Assembly (NCBI RefSeq): GCF_026343335.1
Contig: NZ_JAPELX010000001.1
Location: 2,728,001 to 2,792,000, forward strand
DNA length: 64,000 bases
Origin: Streptomyces sp. NBC_00078
Lineage (GTDB): Bacteria; Actinomycetota; Actinomycetes; Streptomycetales; Streptomycetaceae
Direction of reading: 5' to 3'
The notes under the pieces are model-generated. The model was not told the DNA's origin. It was given only the letters and a program-made list of their open reading frames with translations, and made no database searches. Each line of letters opens with the position of its first letter. Position 1 is the stretch's first letter. Shown here one piece after another: positions 16,746-24,552 of the stretch. Both the position numbers and the translations under genes were made by a program.

Positions 16746-17951
16746 GTGCCCGAACCCGAAACGAGCAAGCCCGAAGCCGTCGCGCGCGTCGTCCACGCGC
16801 ACGCCGCGACCCTGAAGCGACTGGAGAAGTCCTCCGGTTCTCTCGCCGCGCAGGCCATCACGCGCATGGACGAGACGCTGTCGTGGTACCGGGCGATGCC
16901 ACCGGAGAACCGTTCCTGGATCGGGCTGGTCGCCCAGGCCGGTATCGCCGCCTTCACCGAGTGGTTCCGGCATCCGGACGCGCCCCAGGCCATCTCGACG
17001 GACGTGTTCGGCACCGCGCCGCGCGAGCTGACCCGGGCCATCACCCTGCGGCAGACGGTGGAGATGGTGCGCACCACCATCGAGGTCATGGAGAGCGCCA
17101 TCGACGAGGTGGCGGCGCCCGGCGACGAGAGCGTGCTGCGCGAGGCGCTGCTCGTGTACGCCCGGGAGATCGCCTTCGCCACCGCCCAGGTGTACGCCCA
17201 GGCCGCCGAGGCACGCGGTGCCTGGGACGCCCGACTTGAGTCCCTCGTCGTCAACGCCGTGCTGAGCGGGGAGGCCGACGAGGGCGCGGTCAGCAGGGCC
17301 GCGGCCCTCGGGTGGAACTCGCCCGAGCATGTGTGTGTCGTCCTCGGGACGGCTCCCGACGGCGACTCCGAGCTGACCGTCGAGGCGATCCGGCGGGCCG
17401 CCCGGCACGCCAAGCTGCAGGTGCTCACCGGGGTGCTCGGCGACCGGCTCGTCGTCATCGCCGGTGGCAGCGACAATCCGATCGCCGTGGCCAAGTCGCT
17501 GATCGGGCCGTACGCGGCCGGGGCGGTGGTGGCCGGGCCCGTCGTGTCCGATCTGCTCGCCGCGACCCGGTCCGCGCAGGCCGCGGCCGCCGGGCTCAAG
17601 GCGTGTTTCGCCTGGCAGGACGCCCCACGGCCGGTACTCGCGGACGACCTGCTGCCGGAGCGCGCGATCGCGGGTGACCCGAACGCGCGCGAGCAGCTGG
17701 TGGAGGAGATCTACAGACCGCTCGAGGAGGCCGGGTCCGCACTTCTGGAAACGCTCTCCGTCTATCTCGAGCAGGCGAGCAGTCTCGAAGGCGCCGCCCG
17801 GATGCTCTTCGTTCACCCCAACACCGTGCGCTACCGGCTCCGACGTGTGACTGACGTCACCGGCTGGTCACCTTCCGATGTACGCTCCGCGTTCACGCTG
17901 CGGATCGCTCTGATCCTGGGGCGTCTGGCCGAGGGAGATCTCCCGGCCTAG
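16746..17951 (+). CDS. fasR: PucR-family activator of fatty acid synthesis genes (FasR)
   Basis: This 401-residue regulator ends in a PucR-type helix-turn-helix (TLSVYLEQASSLEGAARMLFVHPNTVRYRLRR split over residues about 338-375). The middle part resembles a GGDEF-like ligand domain, and the N-terminus is helical. It lies directly upstream of fabD, the position of FasR (SCO2386) of S. coelicolor, a demonstrated activator of the fab operon, and of Rv2242 in M. tuberculosis. The start is GTG 16746. It probably binds the inverted repeat at 17954-17974 before fabD, which is inference. Confidence 0.9.
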   Translation: MPEPETSKPEAVARVVHAHAATLKRLEKSSGSLAAQAITRMDETLSWYRAMPPENRSWIGLVAQAGIAAFTEWFRHPDAPQAISTDVFGTAPRELTRAITLRQTVEMVRTTIEVMESAIDEVAAPGDESVLREALLVYAREIAFATAQVYAQAAEARGAWDARLESLVVNAVLSGEADEGAVSRAAALGWNSPEHVCVVLGTAPDGDSELTVEAIRRAARHAKLQVLTGVLGDRLVVIAGGSDNPIAVAKSLIGPYAAGAVVAGPVVSDLLAATRSAQAAAAGLKACFAWQDAPRPVLADDLLPERAIAGDPNAREQLVEEIYRPLEEAGSALLETLSVYLEQASSLEGAARMLFVHPNTVRYRLRRVTDVTGWSPSDVRSAFTLRIALILGRLAEGDLPA

Positions 17952-17953
17952 GC

Positions 17954-17974
17954 TTTTGTCGGGGGCCTACAAAA
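17954..17974 (+). promoter_or_regulatory. Inverted repeat in fab operon promoter, candidate FasR site
   Basis: TTTTGT (17954-17959) and ACAAAA (17969-17974) are perfect inverted halves separated by nine GC-rich bases, in an AT-rich island just after fasR and 67 bases before the fabD start. Confidence 0.5.
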
Positions 17975-18040
17975 CCCCCTCGTGTTCTTCGTCCCTGTCC
18001 CCACGGGCCGCGCAGGCCGTCCACAAGAGAGAGTGTGAGA

Positions 18041-18958
18041 GTGCTCGTACTCGTCGCTCCCGGCCAGGGTGCCCAGACGCCCGGCTTCCTGACTCCCTGG
18101 CTCGACCTCCCCGGTGCCGCCGACCGCGTCGCCGCCTGGTCGGATGCCATCGGACTGGACCTCGCCCACTACGGCACCCAGGCCGACGCCGACGCGATCC
18201 GTGACACCTCCGTCGCGCAGCCGCTGCTCGTCGCCGCCGGCATCCTGTCCGCCGCGGCACTGGGTGCCATCACGCCGGGCGCCGTCGCGGGCCACAGCGT
18301 CGGCGAGATCACCGCCGCCTCCTTCGCGGGCGTCCTCGACGACACCGCCGCGCTGACCCTCGTACGCAAGCGGGGTCTGGCCATGGCCGACGCCGCCGCG
18401 ATCACCGGGACCGGCATGTCGGCGCTGCTCGGCGGCGACCCCGACGTGTCCGTCGCGCACCTGGAGAAGCTGGGTCTGACCCCGGCCAACGTGAACGGCG
18501 CGGGCCAGATCGTCGCCGCGGGCACGCTGGAGCAGCTCGCCGTACTGAACGAGGACAAGCCCGAGGGCGTGCGCAAGATCGTCCCGCTCAAGGTCGCCGG
18601 TGCCTTCCACACGCGCCACATGGCACCCGCGGTCGACGCGCTGGCCAAGGCCGCCGCCGATCTCACCCCCGCCGACCCGGAGTTCACGTACGTCTCGAAC
18701 AAGGACGGGCAGACGGTCGCCACCGGCGCCGAGGTGCTGGAGCGGCTGGTCGGCCAGGTGGCCAACCCCGTCCGCTGGGACCGGTGCATGGAGACCTTCA
18801 AGGAACTGGGCGCGACAGCGATCATCGAGGTGTGCCCGGGCGGCACGCTGGTCGGCCTCGCCAAGCGCGCGCTGCCGGGTGTGAAGACCCTGGCGCTCAA
18901 GACCCCCGACGACCTCGACGCGGCCCGCGAGCTCATCGCAGAGCACGCCGAAGCCTGA
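18041..18958 (+). CDS. fabD: Malonyl-CoA:ACP acyltransferase FabD
   Basis: This 305-residue enzyme loads malonyl from CoA onto acyl carrier protein for fatty acid elongation. The nucleophile Ser86 lies in GHSVGEITAA, the N-terminal oxyanion motif is APGQGAQTPG, and the second catalytic residue is His in VAGAFHTRHMAPA. I choose GTG 18041, giving MLVLVAPGQGAQ, over GTG 18035 six bases upstream, since the protein family starts directly with this strand. It is the first gene of the fabD-fabH-acpP-fabF operon. In Streptomyces this FabD also serves polyketide pathways. Confidence 0.97.
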   Translation: MLVLVAPGQGAQTPGFLTPWLDLPGAADRVAAWSDAIGLDLAHYGTQADADAIRDTSVAQPLLVAAGILSAAALGAITPGAVAGHSVGEITAASFAGVLDDTAALTLVRKRGLAMADAAAITGTGMSALLGGDPDVSVAHLEKLGLTPANVNGAGQIVAAGTLEQLAVLNEDKPEGVRKIVPLKVAGAFHTRHMAPAVDALAKAAADLTPADPEFTYVSNKDGQTVATGAEVLERLVGQVANPVRWDRCMETFKELGATAIIEVCPGGTLVGLAKRALPGVKTLALKTPDDLDAARELIAEHAEA

Positions 18959-18979
18959 GCCCGAAGGAGCCGTACGAAG

Positions 18980-19975
18980 ATGTCGAAGATCAAGCCCAGC
19001 AAGGGCGCCCCGTACGCGCGCGTCCTGGGTGTGGGCGGCTACCGCCCGGTCCGGGTGGTGCCGAACGAGGTGATCCTCGAGACGATCGACTCGTCGGACG
19101 AGTGGATCCGTTCGCGCTCCGGCATCGAGACCCGGCACTGGGCCTCCGGCGAGGAGACCGTCGCCGCGATGTCGATCGAGGCGTCCGGCAAGGCGATCGC
19201 CGACGCCGGGATCTCCGCCGACCAGATCGGCGGCGTGATCGTCTCGACCGTCTCGCACTTCAAGCAGACCCCGGCCGTCGCCACCGAGATCGCCGACAAG
19301 CTCGGCACGGCCAAGGCCGCCGCCTTCGACATCTCGGCGGGCTGCGCCGGCTTCGGCTACGGCCTCACGCTCGCCAAGGGCATGATCGTCGAGGGTTCCG
19401 CCGAGTACGTCCTCGTCATCGGCGTCGAGCGGCTGTCCGACCTGACCGACCTGGAGGACCGGGCCACGGCCTTCCTGTTCGGCGACGGCGCGGGCGCGGT
19501 CGTGGTGGGCCCGTCGCAGGAGCCGCACATCGGCCCGACCGTGTGGGGCTCGGAGGGCGACAAGTCCGACACCATCAAGCAGACCGTGCCATGGACCGAG
19601 TACGACAGCACGGGCAAGTTCCCTGCGATCACGCAGGAGGGCCAGGCGGTGTTCCGCTGGGCCGTGTTCGAGATGGCGAAGGTCGCCCAGCAGGCGCTGG
19701 ACGCGGCCGGGATCACCCCGGACGACCTGGATGTCTTCATTCCTCACCAGGCCAACGAGCGGATCATCGACTCGATGGTGAAGACGCTGAAACTGCCGGA
19801 GCACGTCACGGTCGCGCGTGACGTACGCACCACCGGCAACACCTCGGCCGCCTCGATTCCGCTCGCTATGGAGCGGCTTCTGGCGACCGGCGAGGCGAAG
19901 AGCGGCGACACCGCGCTCGTCATCGGATTCGGGGCGGGTCTCGTCTACGCCGCCACTGTCGTTACCCTCCCCTAG
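18980..19975 (+). CDS. fabH: 3-oxoacyl-ACP synthase III FabH
   Basis: This 331-residue thiolase-fold condensing enzyme starts fatty acid chains from acyl-CoA and malonyl-ACP. The triad is complete: Cys122 in SAGCAGFGYG, His256 in FIPHQANERI and Asn287 in TTGNTSAASIP. In Streptomyces FabH accepts branched starters such as isobutyryl-CoA, giving iso/anteiso fatty acids. It follows fabD by 21 bases, with AAGGAG upstream of ATG 18980, and precedes acpP. Confidence 0.98.
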   Translation: MSKIKPSKGAPYARVLGVGGYRPVRVVPNEVILETIDSSDEWIRSRSGIETRHWASGEETVAAMSIEASGKAIADAGISADQIGGVIVSTVSHFKQTPAVATEIADKLGTAKAAAFDISAGCAGFGYGLTLAKGMIVEGSAEYVLVIGVERLSDLTDLEDRATAFLFGDGAGAVVVGPSQEPHIGPTVWGSEGDKSDTIKQTVPWTEYDSTGKFPAITQEGQAVFRWAVFEMAKVAQQALDAAGITPDDLDVFIPHQANERIIDSMVKTLKLPEHVTVARDVRTTGNTSAASIPLAMERLLATGEAKSGDTALVIGFGAGLVYAATVVTLP

Positions 19976-20052
19976 GCACTCCGTGCCGGATCAACCGGTC
20001 CGGGACGGGAAGCACTGCCAACCCTCTGGATATAAAACGAAGGAGCGCCAAC

Positions 20053-20301
20053 ATGGCCGCCACTCAGGAAGAGATCGTCGCCGGTCTCGCCGACATCGTG
20101 AACGAGATCGCCGGCATCCCGGTTGAGGACGTCCAGCTGGACAAGTCCTTCACCGACGACCTGGACGTCGACTCGCTGTCCATGGTCGAGGTCGTCGTCG
20201 CCGCTGAAGAGCGCTTCGACGTCAAGATCCCGGACGAGGACGTCAAGAACCTCAAGACGGTCGGCGACGCGACCAACTACATCCTCACGCACCAGGCCTG
20301 A
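20053..20301 (+). CDS. acpP: Acyl carrier protein
   Basis: This 82-residue acidic protein has the phosphopantetheine attachment site Ser41 in DDLDVDSLSMVEVV. It carries the growing acyl chain among the Fab enzymes. It has a good Shine-Dalgarno (AAGGAG) and lies 77 bases after fabH in an AT-richer leader (GATATAAAACGAAGGAG), suggesting enhanced translation as expected for an abundant ACP. Confidence 0.98.
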   Translation: MAATQEEIVAGLADIVNEIAGIPVEDVQLDKSFTDDLDVDSLSMVEVVVAAEERFDVKIPDEDVKNLKTVGDATNYILTHQA

Positions 20302-20381
20302 GCCTTCTAGGCCCCGGCTGCATTGCCCCGCCACCCGGCGGTGGCGCCGCTGAATCCCGATCCGTTGGAGAAAGAATTCCC

Positions 20382-21653
20382 GTGAGCCCGACCAATCGCA
20401 CCGTGGTCGTCACCGGTATCGGCGCAACCACACCGCTGGGTGGCGACGCAGCCTCTACCTGGGAGGGCCTGATCGCCGGCAAGTCCGGTGTGAAGCCCCT
20501 GGAGCAGGAGTGGGCCGCCGAGCAGGCGGTCCGTATCGCCGCGCCGGTCGCCGTGGAGCCTTCCGAGGTCATCCCGCGCCCGCAGGCCCGACGCCTGGAC
20601 CGCTCGGCGCAGTTCGCGCTGATCGCGGCCAAGGAGGCCTGGGCCGACGCCGGTTTCACCGACAGGGCCGGCGAGGACACGGCCATCGACCCGGACCGTC
20701 TCGGCGCCGTCATCGCCTCCGGAATCGGCGGCGTGACGACCCTGCTCGACCAGTACGACGTGCTCAAGGAGAAGGGCGTACGCCGCGTCTCCCCGCACAC
20801 CGTTCCCATGCTGATGCCGAACAGCCCGTCCGCCAACGTGGGCCTGCTGGTGGGCGCCCGTGCGGGCGTGCACACCCCGGTCTCCGCCTGCGCGTCGGGC
20901 GCCGAGGCCATCGGCTACGCCATCGAGATGATCCGCACCGGCCGCGCCGACGTCGTCGTCGCGGGTGGCACGGAGGCGGCCATCCACCCCCTCCCCATCG
21001 CCGCGTTCGGCAACATGATGGCGATGTCCAAGAACAACGACGACCCCGAGGGCGCCTCGCGTCCCTACGACCTCGCCCGTGACGGCTTCGTCCTCGGCGA
21101 GGGCGCGGGTGTCATCGTCCTGGAGTCCGCCGAGCACGCCGCGATGCGTGGTGCCCGGGTGTACGCCGAGGCGGTCGGCCAGGGCATCTCCGCCGACGCG
21201 CACGACATCGTGCAGCCGGAGCCCGAGGGCCGTGGCATCTCGCAGGCCCTGCAGAACCTGTTGGACCGCACCGATCTGAACCCGGCCGAGATCGTGCACG
21301 TCAACGCGCACGCCACCTCGACGCCGGCCGGTGACGTGGCCGAGCTGAAGGCACTGCGCAAGGTGTTCGGCGACGACGCGGACCACATGGCGGTCTCCGC
21401 GACCAAGTCGATGACCGGTCACCTGCTGGGTGGCGCGGGCGGCGTCGAGTCCGTCGCGACGGTCCTCGCGCTGTACAACCGGATCGCTCCGCCGACCATC
21501 AACGTCGAGAACCTCGACCCCGAGGCCGAGGCGAACGCGGACATCGTCCGTGGCGAGGCCCGCAAGCTTCCCGTCGAGGGCCGGATCGCCGCCCTCAACG
21601 ACTCCTTCGGATTCGGCGGGCACAACGTGGTGCTGGCGTTCCGTACGGTCTGA
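20382..21653 (+). CDS. fabF: 3-oxoacyl-ACP synthase II FabF
   Basis: This 423-residue condensing enzyme extends acyl-ACP chains. Catalytic residues are Cys170 in VSACASGAEA, one His in VNAHATSTPAGD and the second in MTGHLLGGAGG; the Phe-rich lid SFGFGGHNVVL closes the protein. The GTG start at 20382 is preceded by GGAGAAAG. It is the last gene of the fab operon, ended by a 20-bp hairpin 12 bases after the stop. Reductase and dehydratase genes of the pathway are not in the window, as is usual in Streptomyces. Confidence 0.97.
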   Translation: MSPTNRTVVVTGIGATTPLGGDAASTWEGLIAGKSGVKPLEQEWAAEQAVRIAAPVAVEPSEVIPRPQARRLDRSAQFALIAAKEAWADAGFTDRAGEDTAIDPDRLGAVIASGIGGVTTLLDQYDVLKEKGVRRVSPHTVPMLMPNSPSANVGLLVGARAGVHTPVSACASGAEAIGYAIEMIRTGRADVVVAGGTEAAIHPLPIAAFGNMMAMSKNNDDPEGASRPYDLARDGFVLGEGAGVIVLESAEHAAMRGARVYAEAVGQGISADAHDIVQPEPEGRGISQALQNLLDRTDLNPAEIVHVNAHATSTPAGDVAELKALRKVFGDDADHMAVSATKSMTGHLLGGAGGVESVATVLALYNRIAPPTINVENLDPEAEANADIVRGEARKLPVEGRIAALNDSFGFGGHNVVLAFRTV

Positions 21654-21665
21654 GAATCGCAGTGA

Positions 21666-21710
21666 ACAACGTGTGGCCCGCACCCGGGTTGGGTGCGGGC
21701 CACACGTTGT
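21666..21710 (+). terminator. Strong hairpin terminator of the fab operon
   Basis: A perfect 20-bp stem (21666-21685 with 21691-21710) has a 5-base loop and lies 12 bases after fabF. It is the longest perfect hairpin in the window. Confidence 0.9.
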
Positions 21711-21720
21711 CTGTCGTCCG

Positions 21721-21788
21721 GGGGCCGGTGGGGGTTGATCGCGCCCACGCGCCGGAGCCGTATGTCGATACAGCCCCGCGCCCCAAGA
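21721..21788. repeat. Dispersed intergenic repeat, copy B
   Basis: TCGCGCCCACGCGCCGGAGC, then CGTATGTCGATACAGCCCCG and CGCCCC match the family described at 13461. The copy lies between the fab terminator and the convergent DUF3145 gene, and is followed by a doubled GAGCCGGCTGCCCCT. Confidence 0.65.
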
Positions 21789-21825
21789 GCCGGCTGCCCC
21801 TGAGCCGGCTGCCCCTCAAGCCGTT

Positions 21826-22320
21826 TCAGACCACCTGGTGCAGCCAGCGCACCGGGGCGCCTTCACCGGCGTACCTGAAGGGCTCCAGCTCGTCGTCCCA
21901 CGGCTTGCCGAGGAGTCTGGCGATCTCGGCCTCCAGGTCCGTCTCGTCGCGCTGAGAGCGCGTCAGGGCGGCGCGCAGACGGTCCTCGGGGATGAGGATG
22001 TCGCCGTGGATGCCGGTGACGGCGTGGAAGATGCCGAGTTCGGGGGTGCAGCTGTAGCGCTCGCCCTCCGCGGTGGGGCAGGGCTCGGCGGTGACCTCGA
22101 AGCGCAGCAGGTGCCAGCCGCGCAGCGCGGAGGCCAGCTTGGAGGCCGTGCCCGCCTGAGCCTGCCAGGAGAACTCCGAGCGCCAGGTGCCGGGGGCGGC
22201 GGGCTGCCGGATCCAGTCGAGGTTGACGCGCGTGCCGAGCACCCCGGCGACGGCCCACTCGACGTGCGGGCACAGCGCGCGCGGAGCGGAGTGCACGTAC
22301 AGAACCCCACGTGTCGTCAC
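21826..22320 (-). CDS. DUF3145 family protein
   Basis: This 164-residue actinobacterial protein of unknown function is commonly found next to the fab operon. The start is GTG 22320 with GGAGG five bases upstream (MTTRGVLYVHSAPRALCPHVEWAVAGVLG in pieces); a long upstream extension to 22605 has no Shine-Dalgarno and poor protein character. The core contains Trp-rich strands (VNLDWIRQPAAPGTWRSEF, SALRGWHLLRFEVTAEP) and a C-terminal LGKPWDDELEPFRYAGEG. Its steady linkage to fatty acid genes hints at a lipid role, but no activity can be read from the sequence. Confidence 0.85.
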   Translation of the reverse strand: MTTRGVLYVHSAPRALCPHVEWAVAGVLGTRVNLDWIRQPAAPGTWRSEFSWQAQAGTASKLASALRGWHLLRFEVTAEPCPTAEGERYSCTPELGIFHAVTGIHGDILIPEDRLRAALTRSQRDETDLEAEIARLLGKPWDDELEPFRYAGEGAPVRWLHQVV

Positions 22321-22587
22321 CGGGACCTCCGGGCAGAGCAGGACAATCGGGCGAACGGGCGGACGGCGGTGGCCGGGCAGCCACGTTGATGGCGAGGCTA
22401 CCGTGCGGCGGCGCAAGGAGTGTGACGTACCGTCGGTCCCGATGCGCTGAAACGTCCGCCATTCACCCGGCAGGACGCTTGTACGGGTGTGAACCGTTGC
22501 ATGGCGCGTTGATCGGGAACTCCCGCGCGTTGTTATGGGAGGACACATCTGTACGCAGACGGACTGGACCGAGGGGATCACCGGCGT

Positions 22588-23475
22588 ATGCGGAAGCCAA
22601 GCCACCGCTCACGGACCGTTCTCGCCGCCGTGGCGGCGGCCGTCCTGGGCGTCGCCGGCTGCGACGCCGTCGGTGGCGACTCCGCCGGCCCCAGGAGCGG
22701 CGCGGCGCACAGCGCGAAGCCGACACCCGCGTGGGACGTGAGCCCCCGCTCTGTCGCGGCCGTGGGTGACTCCATCACTCGCGGGTTCGACGCCTGTACG
22801 GTCCTGTCGGACTGCCCCGAGGTGTCCTGGGCGACCGGCACCAGCACCGAGGTCGACAGCCTCGCCGTCCGGCTGCTGGGCCGGGCGCGGGCAGCCGAGC
22901 GCAGCTGGAACTACGCGGTGACCGGGGCCCGGATGGCGGACCTGCCCGGTCAGATGGCGCAGGCGGCGACACGCAGGCCGCAGTTGGTGACGGTGATGGC
23001 GGGGGCCAACGACGCCTGCCGGGCCAGCACCTCCGCCATGACGTCGGTGGGGAGCTTCCGCGCGGACTTCGAGGACGCGCTGAGCACGCTGCACGAGTCG
23101 CTGCCGAAGACCCAGGTGTACGTGGCGAGTGTGCCGAACCTGAAGCGGCTGTGGTCCGAGGGCCGCACCAACCCGCTGGGCAAGCAGGTATGGAAGCTCG
23201 GCATCTGCCCGTCGATGCTGGGCGACGCGGACGCGCTGGACTCGGCGGCGACGCTGCGCCGGGACACGGTGCAGAAGCGGGTGGAGGCGTACAACAAGGT
23301 GCTGCGGGAGGTCTGTGTGAAGGACCGCCGGTGCCGCTTCGACGACGGCGCGGTGTACGACTACCGCTTCGGTACGGACCAGTTGAGCCAGTGGGACTGG
23401 TTCCACCCCAGTGTGAACGGGCAGGCGCGGCTGGCGGAGATCGCCTACCGGAAGATCACGGCCCGCACGGCGTGA
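22588..23475 (+). CDS. SGNH/GDSL-family lipoprotein hydrolase
   Basis: This 295-residue exported lipoprotein has a basic start (RKPSHRSRT), a hydrophobic stretch and the lipobox VAGC with Cys25 as lipidation site. The SGNH blocks are AVGDSITRGFD (catalytic Ser), GANDACR (block III Asn) and DWFHPSVNG (Asp and His). It is probably an esterase or lipase at the outer face of the membrane. Cysteine pairs (DACTVLSDC, GICPSM, VCVKDRRC) suggest disulfides. The start ATG 22588 is preceded by GAGGGG. The adjacent aldose epimerase follows by 28 bases but has its own promoter-like element. Confidence 0.9.
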   Translation: MRKPSHRSRTVLAAVAAAVLGVAGCDAVGGDSAGPRSGAAHSAKPTPAWDVSPRSVAAVGDSITRGFDACTVLSDCPEVSWATGTSTEVDSLAVRLLGRARAAERSWNYAVTGARMADLPGQMAQAATRRPQLVTVMAGANDACRASTSAMTSVGSFRADFEDALSTLHESLPKTQVYVASVPNLKRLWSEGRTNPLGKQVWKLGICPSMLGDADALDSAATLRRDTVQKRVEAYNKVLREVCVKDRRCRFDDGAVYDYRFGTDQLSQWDWFHPSVNGQARLAEIAYRKITARTA

Positions 23476-23503
23476 CTCAGGGACGTGACCTAAAGTTCCG
23501 CAC

Positions 23504-24475
23504 ATGAACGAACTCTTCGGCACACTTCCCGACGGCACGACGGTCCACCGCTGGACCCTCCAGCGGGCGGACGCACGGGTACGGATCCTGTCGTACGGCG
23601 GGATCGTGCAGTCGGTGGAGACCCCGGACCGGGACGGCCGGGCCGGGAACGTGGTGCTGGGGTTCGCGGATCTGAACGGCTATCTCACGCACCCCGAGCC
23701 GTTTCTGGGGGCACTGATCGGGCGGTACGCCAACCGGATCGCGGGCGCCCGCTTCCCGCTCGACTCAGTGACGTACGCCCTGGAGCCGAACAACGGGCCA
23801 AGCTCCCTGCACGGCGGCGGGCAGGGCTTCGACAAGCGTGTGTGGGACGTCGCGCCGGTCGAGCACGGACTGCGTCTCAGCCGTGTCAGCCCGCACGGCG
23901 AGGAGGGCTTCCCGGGGCGGCTGGAGGTCACCGTGACCTACACGCTCGACGCCTCGGGCGCCCTGCGGATCGCGTACGAGGCGGTGACGGACGCGCCGAC
24001 CGTGGTGAACCTGACGAACCACAGCTACTTCCACCTGGGCGGCTCGGGCAGCGCCGGCGGCCACGAACTGCGGATCGCCGCCTCCCGGTTCACCCCGGTC
24101 GACGACGACCTGATCCCGACCGGCGACCTCGCGGACGTGGCGGGCACGCGCTTCGACTTCCGTGAGGCGCGGAAGGTCGGTTCCGGGTACGACCACAACT
24201 TCGTGCTCGACGGCGGGGTGACCGAGACCGCCCGGGAGGTCGCCGAGCTGTACGACCCCGCGTCCGGGCGGGTCCTGACCGTGGCGACCACCGAACCCGG
24301 CATCCAGCTGTACACCGCGGACCACCTGTCCGCCCCCTTCTCCCCCGGCGACGGCATCGCGCTGGAGACCCAGCACTTCCCCGACTCCCCGAACCGGCCG
24401 GAGTTCCCGGACACGGTGCTGCGGCCGGGCGGGGTGTACCGGTCGGAGACGGTCTACGGGTTCGGGGTGCGTTAG
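23504..24475 (+). CDS. galM: Aldose 1-epimerase (first copy)
   Basis: This 323-residue mutarotase interconverts alpha and beta anomers of galactose and other aldoses. Active-site motifs are RYANRIAGARF, NHSYFHLGG (catalytic His), GSGYDHNFVLDGG and the C-terminal glutamate region ALETQHFPDSPNRPEFP. A -10-like TAAAGT ends seven bases before ATG 23504, consistent with a leaderless mRNA. The protein is cytoplasmic, without signal sequence. A second, longer copy lies at 44544 in the ABC sugar transporter operon, so this one may serve glycoside breakdown by the convergent GH3 enzyme. Confidence 0.93.
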   Translation: MNELFGTLPDGTTVHRWTLQRADARVRILSYGGIVQSVETPDRDGRAGNVVLGFADLNGYLTHPEPFLGALIGRYANRIAGARFPLDSVTYALEPNNGPSSLHGGGQGFDKRVWDVAPVEHGLRLSRVSPHGEEGFPGRLEVTVTYTLDASGALRIAYEAVTDAPTVVNLTNHSYFHLGGSGSAGGHELRIAASRFTPVDDDLIPTGDLADVAGTRFDFREARKVGSGYDHNFVLDGGVTETAREVAELYDPASGRVLTVATTEPGIQLYTADHLSAPFSPGDGIALETQHFPDSPNRPEFPDTVLRPGGVYRSETVYGFGVR

Positions 24476-24492
24476 CCGCCGCTGAACACACG

Positions 24493-24528
24493 AGCCCCGG
24501 CCCAGGGGTCAGGTCCCGGGCCGGGGCT
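24493..24528. terminator. Bidirectional terminator between galM and GH3 gene
   Basis: A perfect 11-bp stem (AGCCCCGGCCC with GGGCCGGGGCT) lies between the two convergent stop codons. Confidence 0.75.
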
Positions 24529-24552
24529 GTTCATGGGGAGACTCGTCCCGGA

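Noticed and set aside
17948-19804. 618-residue minus-strand frame opposite fabD/fabH
   Set aside because: It is the shadow of conserved Fab genes with intact catalytic residues.
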